Of a DNA stretch of 64,000 bases, positions 52,021 to 64,000 are shown in pieces. The notes beneath the pieces are model-generated. The model worked only from the letters and a program-made list of their open reading frames with translations, had not been told where the DNA came from and did not search any database. Position 1 is the first letter of the stretch, and the number at the start of each line of letters is the position of its first letter. This DNA comes from Rotaria socialis (Eukaryota > Rotifera > Eurotatoria > Philodinida > Philodinidae): positions 62,001 through 126,000 of the forward strand of contig CAJNYU010003026.1 of assembly GCA_905331475.1 (NCBI GenBank). Direction: 5' to 3'. The translations under genes and the position numbers were made by a program.

Positions 52021-54662
52021 TTAAATGCGTTCGACAATATCGTTCAATGCTTTGTCAAAATTTTGCGTATTTGATTGATACTCATGCGAATGATGAGGAT
52101 TTTTAAAAGCTAATAATGGCGAATGAGATTTAACAGCGATGCGTGATACAACATTTGTATCATTACTAATATGCATAACATATTGACGCATAAATTCTTC
52201 AAATGTTTCAATAGAGAGAAAATTATTTGTATGATTATTAACAGATATTGTTGAATATCGTTCGCTATTCGATGATGATGATGATGGACGTGGTGACATT
52301 CTTTCGTTTGAATGAACTTCAAATGCATCACGATGTTTGGTATATACATCATAGACAAAATGCCAGCAACTTTCGATTTCTTCAGCTTTCGGTGATTGAT
52401 TACAACTGATACCTAGCATTGGTTCTTTAGTAGTTGATGCTGCTTTACATAGAATTAAATGTATCTTAGGTAATTTAACGCCATTTTCATCGGCGCGATA
52501 ATAAAAACTATAATGACGATAATATGAATATATACTGGACGGTTGAGAAAAACCATAGAGAAGACTGAAATTTAAAAGAAGAAGATTAGTTTTTACCTTT
52601 TTCGTAGCTCATGACCTTTACCTGAATAGATATTCGAAGCCATTTCGATGTAAATGTTCTTCGCTAACAGGCAAAATAATTCTGTCAGCAGCTGCTAACG
52701 CTATTTCAGTTGCAATATTGAATGAAGAATTCGTATCGATAAAAGTCATTAATTTAATTCCACGTCGTTCGCCTATTTTATGAACGAATACACGTAAACT
52801 TTGTGTTATTGTTCGCCATGGATTGGCATATGGCGTTACTGTTGTTGCACTTCGTTTTAAATCCATTGCTTTACCTAATAATTCAAGAGACGTATCACCG
52901 CATAAAAGATAAACCTACGAAGAAGAAAAATTACTTTTTCAAAAATAAATGACGAATTTCGTAACTTACATTGCGGGGCAATTGATTGTTAAATTTCGAT
53001 ACATTAAATAGAAATGTACGTGGATCAACATTATTTGGTAAACCAACCGATGTAAACAGGTCAAGATAACCGGATACGGTACGTGGTATAAATTGTTGTC
53101 CATCAAGTATCATTGGATTCTTTTTCAGTGAACCAATTTGCGAAACATAATCATGACCTTCATCGTCATCACCTGAAAAATAAAATAAGTCCTACGATTT
53201 AGACGTACGAGAATGCTACAAAGGACAAAACAAAAAATGATTAATATGAAACGCCTATAAGGTTTCAACAACATTATTATGGGTCGATAGAATTTCATTG
53301 TGTTGCAAAAATATAAACGCTATTTGCATCTATTCATATATTGTATTAGGAGAACTAGGCGAAAAAAAGTTAATATAAAATATTCATCTGATGAGATTTC
53401 ATTCATTTGTTAATAATCGAAATCTTAGGGAAAAAATGCAATGTTACTGCTTTTTCTTTTAAAGTATAGAAGGAGAAAAAAGATTAACATTATCAAACCA
53501 TGATATATGCATGGTATATTGTAGAATTTCTATATGGAAGAATGCTTTTTAACAATGATTCATACGTGTGGAAAAAATTTTTGTTCCGTCAGAGTTCAAA
53601 GTACCGACACTTTATATTGCATTATTTTTCATTGAGGCAAAATATGATTAGTTTTTAAAAATAACGGAAAACGCGTAAGAACAAAATGGTTTCTATTAAC
53701 GTTTAGAAGTGTCGAGGTTTTCAAGTAAAAAATATGCTTTGAAGTTTAGTATTTTTCTTTCCGCAAAACGGAATATCCTGCAGGCTATTAGAGAAGTTAA
53801 ATGTTCTGTATTTTCAGGTAGGTGCTTTTCTTTGAACAAAACTCAGAAAACAATACCAATATTTCAAGGCGAATTACTACAGGTAATCAAACATTTTTAC
53901 AGCTGAATAATCAATTTTAATCCGCATGAATTGTCTATTAAATTTAATTAAATAAAAGTTTTGACAAAACTCTAAACGAAATTCTAGACGACAAGATTTA
54001 CATTATGTTAATCTAAAATAGTTCATAACTTGCGTACTACATGATTTTTCAAAAACCATAAAGTTGTATCGAGAATTTTCCAGTGGATATTTCAATCTGT
54101 TGATCAAACTCTCAAATATCGAAAGAATCATTATCTATGCCATTAGAAATCTTCAATATCGATGATAGCAGCAGAAAATTTCGTTGTCGGGAGTTAAACT
54201 ACGATCTTAGAATATTAGGTCAATCATTTCCGTTCAGGTCAACCTAACTTGCAACAGTTATTACTGCTTAAATTTTTATAAGTCATTTCGATTTTTGCGC
54301 TTGAATAGAATTTAATCGATGGATAATGTTAACTAGGGAAGAAAGCTTTTCATTGGGGTATTCCACCAACGCTGTTCATTTTCTAACCATAATTACCTTA
54401 GAGAAACATGAAATATAAATAATATTCGAACATAAATACATGAACTATTCAAACGATTTTTGGCGATATTGATAGATGTATTTATGTGCGAGAAATATAA
54501 TTGATGAACAAAAAATTGCACACCATAAAGATCAATTAGAACTTATTTTCATCGCGAATAAATTTCCCATTAATAGCACACTTCTTTATATTTTTTGGTT
54601 ATGGATCTTTTTTTTCTACATTATCAAGAAATATTCTGAGGTTTATTACAAAAAAATGATTA

Positions 54663-54694
<32 letters not shown>

Positions 54695-55161
54695 CTATAT
54701 TAATACATCTCGAAGTGGCATTTTTTTCTTTCTTTCTGTTTTTGTTGTAATTTTAAACTTACCAAGAAAAGCATGGCTTAGATCAGCTTGTGGGCACATA
54801 TCAACAACAAGAACTGTTTTATCTGGATTTTTATATGCGTATTTAATAGCCAAATGATATGTTAAATTAGTTTTACCAGAGCCACCACGATTATTCCATA
54901 TTGCATAGCTTCCCTCCAATGGCATTTTCTAAATAGAAAAGATTGCTTATCAATATAGATTTCCAGTACTCGTAAAAATAGAAACATATGTTTTTTTTGT
55001 TAATAAAGCGAAACAAAATGGATGGATTATTAATCTCAATGATTATGGTCTTAGCGAAGGATAGCTTCTTTTGTTTTTAAGTATTTTGATATTAAAAGAA
55101 GATAAACGCAAACCTTGCTCCTTGGTGATGAAATAGGAGTCGAGACTATTGAAGAAGCCAT
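52021..55161 (-). CDS. ParA-like P-loop ATPase of bacterial type, 5 exons
   Basis: Exons, minus strand: 55161–55114, 54928–54763, 53172–52970, 52914–52622, 52564–52021; GT–AG, in phase, 417 aa. Exon 2 has a ParA/MinD-type Walker A, AIWNNRGGSGKTNLTYHLA, with the GGSGKT loop and a deviant-type signature lacking the usual first lysine (Arg there). VLVVDMCPQADLSHAFLG matches the VLVIDLCPQANLS strand of bacterial ParA proteins that carry a long C-terminal half. Further matches are VSGYLDLF, FNNQLPRNVYLLCGD, LMTFIDTNSSFNIATEIALA (Walker B region), ADRIILPV and FRLLYGFSQPSSIYSYYRHY-like helices, VKLPKIHLILCKA. In bacteria these ATPases position plasmids, chromosomes or protein clusters. Here, introns and surrounding animal genes suggest a horizontally acquired, domesticated gene with unknown role. 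A Ser-rich insertion (RPSSSSSNSE) near the C-terminus looks eukaryotic. Confidence 0.85.
54664..54690. repeat. (GA)n microsatellite
   Basis: Run of GA dinucleotides in the ParA-like gene's large intron. Confidence 0.9.
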
Positions 55162-56421
55162 TTAATATTTTCTTGATGTTGAAATAGACGATGAGATTAC
55201 GATTTTTGTCTGTCGAAAAATGTTATCGTTTAATGTTCTGATGAGTACGAACAACAGTTGTCTTAATCAACTATTTGTACAATAATCAATGATCAATACT
55301 GTGCACAGCGTTAATAATGGCATCGAGAAAAGTTAAGCATCTCGCTTTTCCATTTTCTTCTTTAACGATTGTAAAAAAAACGCGGAATGATGACGATGTT
55401 TTCATCAGCAAAAAAAGAAAGGAAAAAAAATCAGTCGATGCGGTTGATTGTCTTTCTTTTGCTATTCTGTTCTGTCATATTACTAAGAGGAACAAAATAG
55501 AAAAAAAAATTGGAGCAACTAGTCTCTTTCTCATCTGTTCTTTTCTACTGATCCTTCGTTCTTTGACGTAGTTTGTCTAGGAATGTTATCTGCCTTTTTC
55601 TGACTGACTATAAAACTCATACAGATTCACATATTGTATACTTAGCTGACATCGCAAGAGTTCGATAGTTTTCATTCTTAGAAACTCCATGAAGAACATC
55701 ATTACTTATCTACTGTATTTGTGTAAACTTCTCTCTTGCTTTTTTGAGAATAATGAATCCAATATGTAGAGAAATGGATACATTTCCTATGCAACTTCTT
55801 TTTCTTTTCTTATCTTTTCATTAAAAAGAGAATCAAGAAGAAATTAACCCTAAGTTATCGTTTTGCTGGTGTTTTTTTATTTTATTTAAATCGCTGTGCA
55901 TCTATCTCAAGCAGTTTGAAATTAGGGAGATTAATAAATAAAACGGCAAAGAGCGTCCATCAATGTATGTACATATAGACCGAGAGTGAGAGTATTAAGG
56001 TACAATACCTTTTTTTTCTTCTTTTTTTCTGTCAAAATAGAAATAATATTAATTTTACTTTCTCAGTAAACAAGTCGATTCTCATTTAAAGTCAATTTGA
56101 AATTTCTTTTATCTCATGATTATTATCGTTCGAAAAAGAATAATTTAATTAATTATATCTCTCAATCCGACGCTGATATCTAAATGTATTCATTCTTGAT
56201 AAATATATGCACAGTCAGGAGGACAATATTCGTTATTCTCATATAATTCAACACTGAAACGAGCAAGTTTGTGAAACTAGGCTTAGTATGCAATTATGTT
56301 AATGATAGTTGACGACTTCCGGACATGGTCGAACGCATTTTTTCTTCTTACTAATCGAAAAGAGACCACTAAAAAAGACGAAGAAAGAAGAAAAGGATAG
56401 GGAATTTGTCGAATATTGATA

Positions 56422-56461
<40 letters not shown>

Positions 56462-59400
56462 ACCATAAATATAAACCATATATTTAAATTAATGATGACA
56501 TAACAAAATAGCATAACGTCATGATTAACTGTGTTCATCGTGGGAAATGAAGGATGTTGGATTGTGCGTTAATGTGAAGGCAAAAAATAGATAATCGCAA
56601 GAGTAAAGTTCTATTTGTTTTCTTTTCCTTTTTTTTGTACGCTCAATTGGATTAGATGTAAGGCAGGTGAGAAAATTATAGTATAGGATGAAGAACAAAA
56701 ATTCGAACCGAACGCTCAATTAACGAAGAAAACAAGAAAGAGCCATGGCCTATCTCTGATAAATAGGATAATATATCTTTTGTATAGAAAAGTTTCTATC
56801 AACATAATACATATCTGTAAATAATAATAATAATAGAAATTGTTGTTGTTGTTGTTGTTGTTGCTGCTGTCGTTCACGTGACATGTATACTGATCTTAGT
56901 TTAATAGTCGCTTATACAACGACGACAATTCATTAGAAACAATGGAGAGTCATAGGCAAATATCTTTCTTTGTTGATAATCTCGAGTTTTTGTTGATATA
57001 ATAAAACATCTCGAAAAGTAAAATTATTATTTAAAGTAAATCAATAAAAAGTCTTCCTATGAACTAGTGAACAAACAGTGAAAACGTCTGCTACTAAAAA
57101 CAATGAGTAATCATGTAATAACGACAACAAGATGACAACTAAATAGAACGACAGTAGCAGTTAGAAAGCACATCGCCAGCGGTATTTTTCTTTTCCTTCT
57201 TTATTTTTAATGCTTCATACTGTTTGCCGCTTCAACAAGGGCAACAGTAGGCACTAGTTGGCCTACTCGCAATTCTTCTTTTCTGTCTGCAATTCACATC
57301 AGGCGTGCACTCATACACCACATACACCGAAGACTCAATAGTTCTCTCTGGTATATATATATATATAAATGATTGGATAAAATAATGTGCTTCGTCGTGA
57401 TCGTGATTGAAGTTAAAACAATGACATAATACTCGTGAGCAAGAAAAGAAAAAGAAAAAGAGAACAGTGATCGTCCATGAAACGTTCAAATCTATAGAGA
57501 CAAATTAAAAAGGCGATGTACGAGTGCTTTTTTTGTATACTTTCTACAATAATATTTTGCAATCGGAAAAATACGCGTGCGAGAGAGAGAGACAGCGCAA
57601 AAATAAACGATATAGATTAGTTTGAAAAATAAACGGTTTAAGATGATGATGAATTAAAATATTGCTTTTAGATCGAAGCAATATCGTTCTTTATAGGGTG
57701 TACGCGACACATTTAGTTTTATTATCGGCTTTGGCTATCTCTTTCTCCCTCACACATTTTCTATCTCTTGTTGACTTGTTCTTTGATACACACATTCTAT
57801 CAAAAACAACAACAACCATATTTTCCATCCTTTTCTTTATATATTATCATAAGACTCGATCGTAAACTGATTTTGCGAATTAATCAATGATATACATACA
57901 TACGTATATCTGTTTGAGAGAATATATCTGTATGCATAGGAAATCAGAAAAAAGACAAGCACAATATAAGATCGTTTCTGTCACATCAAAATGAAGTATG
58001 AGTGCATCGTCTTCAATAGATAAAATATGCACGTCGTCATTTTCGTTACTGTAAATATATCTATATATATATGTCACTTACGTGAGAAACGAGTCTAAGA
58101 TCTTAACTAAGAAACGATAACTCGATATGCATAAATTATGCTATAATAACTACGGAAAAGGTTGACATGGAAGCAAATCAAACGGCGAGAGAGAGAAAAA
58201 AACTAATATATTTTCAATTACCACCACATCGGTATATAAAATTATGATTATTAAATGTGAATCTGCGCATACTCATTCTCAAGACTACTCCAGTATAATC
58301 ATCAATCAACGTACATCCGAGGTATAGGAAAAACATTTTCTTAAAAAGAAAATTATAAAAGATTCGTAGCAATAAGAAACAGGAAAAGTCTTGTCGAGAA
58401 TAGTATCCCTAGCTAGCTGATGAACGGAAACAACTGCCAACTGATTGATACAAATTGGGCATGAACAGTAACAAAAATAAATGTACCACAAACCAAGAGA
58501 AATAACTAACAAGGTACGGTGATATCCGTCCGATACACACAAAATAATTTCTTTTCTACCAAAAACGTTTTGTTATTTCAAATAAATTGGTACTCAATTG
58601 AACTCGTTAATCGTTTTATAGTTCTAATACTGTCTGACTCATTACTAATAATGGAATTATAATCTAAAAAAAAAAAAAAAAAAAAAAAAAAATACGAACG
58701 CAAACATGAGATATTTGTTATGCCTTGTTCGTACAACTCCTGTATGTTGAATGATATTTTCTGCATAAGAAAAGACGAAATTTACCTAGTCGATTGAGAA
58801 CACGTCATTTTTACATTTTTCATAGTTCTTTACTTGATTGTGATTGTATACACCGATTAGTCATTAATTTTCTATATCTATCAATGGAAAAAATCTTTTC
58901 TTTCTTTTTGCCTATGATAATCAAGTAAATCAATCATAGAGATTTATAGGGTATTCGTCTCATCAATGGCATATGAAGTGTTCATCGAAATAGAAAAAAT
59001 AATATTAAAAAAATTCTATAAAACTATGCAATTTCCTCTTTTGTATACTCAAGAAATGGCTGAGCTATCGAAAAAGTTGTCATTATTGACCAGACCATCC
59101 CTGAGGGGGAGTACAGGGATTTTTTCAAAAAACTTTTTTTTCTCAGAATTATTCAAAACATATATAAATCAATTCAGCTTTTGCAGTACACGTAACAATC
59201 GGATGCGAATCCGATGTTTCCTCCTTTTTTTATAAATATAATTTGTACTCTTGTCATGATGAGTGAACTATTTATAAGCTTTGATTCATTCTTGTTCGAA
59301 TATGATGTATTATCAAATCAATCAATAGTGTGAATCTAACAAAAGTTACTGTAACAAATTCACATATTGAAGTCTTTTTTTTTCAGGAGTATTCTTTAAG

Positions 59401-60602
59401 ATCTATGTCTAGTTAGAAATTATTGGATAGTGGCTGTAGAATCGCAGATATAGAATTATTCAAAGTTCTTATTGTTACAAAAAACAAAATTCAGAAATAT
59501 TTGCTTACGCCTATCGTGATCGAATTAGATGAAGATTTATGAACAACTAAGCAGTTTAGATAACTAATACAATATTCATTTGACCCAGACACATTTGAAA
59601 ACATGATAGTTTTAGAGCGAGACATTATCCATAATATCTAGTGCGTAATCAAATACTTTTCCGTAAGATTATTAAAAAGTGATCGAGAAAGAAGCGAGTA
59701 TGTTTTAATCGGAACGTATTAACCTGCAGAATATCACTTGGTTCTTTTCTTAGTTAAATATTACCTCTCTATAATTAGAATAAAACTTTCCTCGGCATAT
59801 TAACTAGAATATGTTGACTTAATAAAACTTTCCCTACAACATTTACATTTCGATGCATGTAAACGCCCACTAATCAATACAATAGTCAATAGTGGGAGGC
59901 AAGTTCATTTGTGATTTTATTTTAGTTTCTTCCACTATACTGTACAGATAGCATGGGGGGTCGGAAGACTAAGTGACCCGGAAAAAATTTCAAAGATATC
60001 GCAGATGGTATTCCCAGAGGAGAGTTCAACTGTTTCTTCAAGCAAAAAATCCGAACGGCACTGCTAATAAAAACATATTGTAATCTAATTTTATTCTCAA
60101 ACGAATCCAATCGCTTATGTTTTAATCTTTCTCCTAATCCATCATAATATTATCAATATCACACATAAATGTACGTACAAAACTATTCCGGGGATTCAAA
60201 AAAGCGAGGTAAACTTGGAATTTTTGTATCTTTAAGTTAGTAAAATAATGATTTGCGTCGCGTGATTACGAAAGTTTTTATTCTATTGGGAAAACACAAC
60301 AAATACTATTTTCTTTAGATAGAATCTCACACAATATCGATCATCGTGCATACGCCTGTCTTGAGTTATTCATAGAAAATCAATTAAGTTGGGTTAGAAT
60401 CATAAGTTTGTTTTGTTCTAAATTAAAAAATCTTTATCAATCGTACATTAATGGAATTGAGATTTCGTCTATAGAGTGTTAATTAATTATAGAAACAAAA
60501 TGATTTTGATTTTATCTTGGATATTCTAAAAGATTTCATCGATAGAAAAGCGAAACTTCCAGTATTTTGATTTTTTTTCTCGAATTTAAAAAATTGACTT
60601 AC
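55162..60602. repeat. Gene-poor, microsatellite-rich region
   Basis: No supported coding exon over 5.4 kb. Contains (GA)n at about 56425–56457, (TTG)n at about 56840–56867, a (TA)n tract near 57352–57366, a 27-base poly-A at about 58666–58692 and the second dispersed-repeat copy. It may be the 5' region or a long first intron of the ParA-like gene (see 60603–60734). Confidence 0.6.
58957..59223 (+). repeat. Dispersed repeat, copy 2
   Basis: Same-orientation copy of 18358–18582; the best block is 59053–59223, ending cacgtaacaatcggatgcga. It has extra sequence between the ctcatcaat start and the conserved block. Confidence 0.85.
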
Positions 60603-60734
60603 TTCATTAGGCTGAAAACTTGAATCATCGTTTGCTGCACTTAAGAGACTTGTTTCACTTTTTCGAAAGTCACTTAGTCGATCGAGATCGATAGTTAAGG
60701 TAGACATTCGGCTGTTCATATCTGTTGATTCCAT
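60603..60734 (-). CDS. Orphan first coding exon (44 codons)
   Basis: ATG at 60734, open to a consensus donor GTAAGTC at 60602, phase 0. It encodes a Ser/Asp-rich, non-repetitive peptide (MNSRMSTLTIDLDRLSDFRK … SFQPNE). The next downstream minus-strand exon in the right phase is exon 2 of the ParA-like gene (starts AAA ATG CCA, phase 0), so this may be an alternative distal first exon of that gene over a 5.7-kb intron. It could equally be a remnant. No domain is recognised. Confidence 0.4.
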
Positions 60735-63196
60735 CGTCAATCTAAAAAGAAAAAGAAAAAGAAATAAGAAATAAGAAAGATGAAAAAAATATATATGCTT
60801 TAAACATTGACTTATGTCGTCTAGGATTTTCTCTTTTTTTTATTAGGTTTCTTTCTTCGTCATTCATCCTATACTTTATATTCTAAACAGAATTCCATCA
60901 TATAATATGATTCAATTTATTAGAATACCCGTATTTATCTAATTTTATTTTCATCGTTTACCACAATAAAAAGAAAAAAGCCAAACTAGCATTTCTAGCT
61001 TTTTTTGCTTTCAATCGTTTGACTCAATAATAAATGCTTGCGACAATGACATAGACGATCATTCAATATATTCAGAAGCGTATTAGACGAGATTGTGAAG
61101 ATGGTGAATAAAAAATGAGAAAAAAACAAGTAAAGAAACAGAAAGAAAATATATGACATGAGCAGAAAAACACGTTCAGTTCCTTAGCACTATTGGATTA
61201 GGCTTATAAAGTCATCATCCTCGAAGATCATTAATAGAAAGAAAATCTATGTTTCCACACACTAATAATAAAATATTCTTTAAAATTAATCAACTTAATT
61301 GATAGAGAACATAAAAAAGTAATTCCAGGATTATTTTCTTCGCTGGACATTCGCCGCACGCATGCAGATTCATATGGAATAAGTTATCATGCATCGTCAT
61401 CGTCGTCGTTGTTTTTATTATTAGTTTTTGCTCTGTGTGTCATTAATGGGCAAAATGACATTCTCAATATGGCAGATCTATCGAGCTAAAGTCTTCTATG
61501 ACGATAGCGCACTTCCCGAAGAAAATAATCGAGCATAATAAATGAAACTTAGACGTGGATATGGATCTATTTTTGTTATTTAGACCTATTTTTGAAGAAG
61601 AAAAAAAGATCAAAGTAAATATTTATAAAAATATTTCAGGCTCGTTTTTGTTTTGCTTTCCGTAATGTCGTATCATTTATTTTGGGCTTTAATTTATTTA
61701 GCATTCATTTAGACGGCAGAGTGATAAAAGTTGACACCAATAGTAGGATGCGCTATGCCAATTGGTTTTCTTTTCTCGTTCTATTGCTTGTATTATGAAA
61801 TCATACAGATTACAACGCGAACAGGAAATGAGAGATATAACAATTCGTTTTTCTTGATAAATAATTAAATATTTTTCCGAAGAAAAACAACAACTCCATC
61901 GCTGGAGGGTGTGGATTTGGATGTAGAATGTAATTTTCTTTGTCGCCCATAACCATATCCAAATAATATTGACAGACAAATAAAAATGTCTGGGGAATAT
62001 TAATATGAAGATATTAGCACATTGTGAAAATATTCCATTCAATCTAACATAAAGATAATAGCATCATTTAGAGCCTATTTTCATTTTTGGATAAAACTAA
62101 TTCATTTAGCAAATGCAAATAATCATGTCAATGCTTTTGTGTCTGCCTAGTATTTTTTACAATAAAGTTCGATCGCTTTTTGTCTTAGAGCTTATCGGTC
62201 TAGAAGACAAGCTTTTGCAATTTAACTTATTTACACAGGAAGCCGCGACAGAATTCATTGAACATTTGCGTTATAAAAACTGGATTTTCATTTTTTAGCG
62301 TCTTCCTATAGTGAAAATTGAATGCTACTAATTAATGATGCAAGCAATCGATGAATAATGATCAGTAACCTTTTTTCATAAAATATCTCATGAAATCATT
62401 ATTATGAAGCAGAAAATCCCAACGTATGTTTTCGTCTTTCGTAATAAATGCAACGTAGTCACGCATGATTGTGTCGCATATAGGCTACAATCGAGCACAC
62501 GCAAGTACCGTTTTGTTTGTGCTTTCTTTTCTCTTATGGGAATTTCCCGATATAGCACACATACTAATATAAAGATATTTGTCTAGTAATTTTATTTCTA
62601 ATGCGTGACATGTCCTTTGAACGGCGTTTATTTTCGTTTTTTCCAACTAGCTCCAATAAATAGATGAGATACATGTTTATACAGCAATATATCGAAAGTG
62701 CCTATTACTATTTTCATTCTAAATACAAGTGTAAGTATCACATATTAATGTGCTCCTTATTTTTGCTGTCATAGTAGTAACAATCAATGCGTAGGAAATA
62801 TCGGTACACCAATAGTTGAGCTTCCGAAAGTCGAGCCTTTATTGGTTAATTAAGTAACAACGAATCACCATGTTTCCATCGTACTGATGAGACGCTAATA
62901 CATTTTTTTCGAATTATCGAAGTGATTCAGTTTGGAGTGCTAAGCAATTAAGTGCACACAAGCCGTATGAGTTTTGTATGAACAGATGCATTGTACATGC
63001 CGACTATTGTGCTTGTTATTTGAAAGATTCTATTGATTTGCTGCAATCGGAGTATTATCAATGTTTAACGGAATATCTTTCTATTCAGAAGTTTTGGTTC
63101 AATTACTATGGCACATTCACGAGAAAACAAAATCGATTTTTTTGAAGTGAAAATTCATTGAATATGTTGACTCGTATACTATGTCTCATTTTTCAG
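60735..63196. other. Intergenic, no gene clearly supported
   Basis: AT-rich. A plus-strand frame from about 62900 to 63145 is open for about 75 codons (KQLSAHKPYEFCMNRCIVHA, DSIDLLQSEYYQCLTEYLSI) and could be an upstream exon of the next gene, but its stop precedes any in-phase donor. Confidence 0.4.
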
Positions 63197-64000
63197 TCAG
63201 CTACGAATTGGCGCAATCGTGCAAAAGTGATCGAGTATTTAGAAAACTTCGAATGGAACGTGTAGGTATTTATTTCATTTGAACTCCTGCTTTGTTCGTC
63301 AAGTAATTACTTTTGTCTTAGTACGCTATCAACTCGTATTTTTCAAGTGTTCATATTCCAGAGCCTTCTGAAAGTGTGAATGTTGACGCGAAGAGATCAA
63401 CAAAAGGTAGCCTTGAATCGAAAACATTGAATGAAACCGAGGAAGATTCGCGGAAGCATTCAACACTCAACGAACCTCTAATCAACTGTCAATCCCAATT
63501 AACTGCAGTAGGTGCTCATCAAAGGCTTTCGACGACCTGTTTTTTGGATTCTCTAGTCTCCACCATCACAAAAACTATACAATTCAATGCATCAAGCATC
63601 CACAATCAATCCTTCCGAACGAATATCATTCAGTGAACACTGCAGTCACATAGTTTCAAATGTTGATGGAACATCTTCGTTATTTTCTAAAATTTATGAG
63701 TTGGATCATAGTGAGTGTCTGAAATAGATATCCCATTTGACAATCTCATTCACATTCATCAATTGATAGTTGAAGATTTATTGTAATCATCTATTTAGAC
63801 AAGCAACAACTTCTTCAATATATAAATACGAATACTATTGGTCAAAATCTCATCATTCAAACGCCATGGGGACTACGAAAAGGCATATATTTTTCGTTCA
63901 AAAACTTTCGAGTAACACATATATTTTTTTTCTATAGCTGTCTATGCAGATTATACAGCCTCAGGACGAGGTCTCATATTTATCGAGCATTATATGCTTA
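63197..64000 (+). CDS. Class-V-aminotransferase-like protein, 5' part (cut by window end)
   Basis: Exons 63197–63259, 63322–63507, 63557–63710, 63799–63882 and 63938–64000+ keep one frame. The first part is a low-complexity, Ser-rich leader (SYFSSVHIPEPSESVN, ETEEDSRKHSTL). The family signal begins with KQQLLQYINTNTIGQNLIIQ, TPWGLRK and, across the last junction, AVYADYTASGRGLIFIEHYM. YADYTASGR followed by FIE is characteristic of a group of class V (PLP-dependent, cysteine-desulfurase-like) aminotransferase proteins known mainly from bacteria and protists. The PLP lysine lies outside the window. The last intron (63883–63937) has to begin with GC, not GT, to give this reading; otherwise the gene is disrupted there. 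The true 5' end was not located. A bacterial origin is an inference. Confidence 0.65.

Noticed and set aside
57232..57489. 85-codon minus-strand frame with a signal-like start and a Cys-rich end
   Set aside because: Overlaps microsatellite-rich DNA including a TA tract, with no homologous motif.
59922..60110. 62-codon minus-strand frame with a Gly/Pro-rich end
   Set aside because: No start context, no splice continuation and no motif.

Overview
The window is nuclear DNA of an animal. It is AT-rich, the genes are split by many short GT–AG introns (often 45–70 bp), and several products are metazoan: a U2AF large subunit, a DNAJC27/RBJ GTPase with a J domain, an acylglycerol kinase, an MRG-type chromodomain protein, a PAS-domain regulator, a DBH/MOXD-like copper monooxygenase and a very large EGF-repeat protein. 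Very short introns, bacterial-looking genes that carry introns, and many small inverted-repeat elements fit a bdelloid rotifer (Adineta/Rotaria type). That assignment is an inference; no marker sequence proves it.

Layout. 1–1543 (−): DOMON + copper type II monooxygenase, running off the left edge. 2369–3049 (−): C-terminal remnant of a serine-hydrolase-like gene with an in-frame stop. 6854–7548 (+): small two-exon acidic/serine-rich gene. 8108–14919 (−): 13-exon PAS-domain gene. 16510–20249 (−): acylglycerol kinase, 2 exons. 21412–23201 (−): DNAJC27, 2 exons. 25653–28212 (+): U2AF2, 10 exons. 28771–30229 (+): Gly/Met/Pro-rich protein, 4 exons. 30470–32664 (−): MRG/MSL3-like protein, 2 exons. 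36390–39493 (+): unrecognised 12-exon gene with duplicated exons. 40803–48480 (−): Ly6-like domain plus about 40 EGF repeats. 52021–55161 (−): intron-bearing ParA-like ATPase of bacterial type. 60603–60734 (−): orphan first exon. 63197–64000 (+): start of a class-V-aminotransferase-like gene, cut by the right edge.

Most exon chains were rebuilt by hand from splice sites and keep the reading frame across every junction (U2AF2 445 aa, PAS protein 746 aa, AGK 465 aa, MRG 459 aa, unknown 662 aa, ParA-like 417 aa), which is strong internal support. The genes do not form one pathway. Between and inside them lie two long foldback palindromes (12218–12476, 23455–24085), a hAT-like MITE (39755–39932), a dispersed repeat in two copies (18358–18582, 58957–59223), recent tandem duplications inside the EGF gene, and many microsatellites.

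The most unusual items are the ParA-like ATPase with spliceosomal introns, the unknown 662-aa gene built from symmetric phase-1 exons, and GC–AG introns inferred from protein homology, one of them in the splicing factor gene U2AF2.
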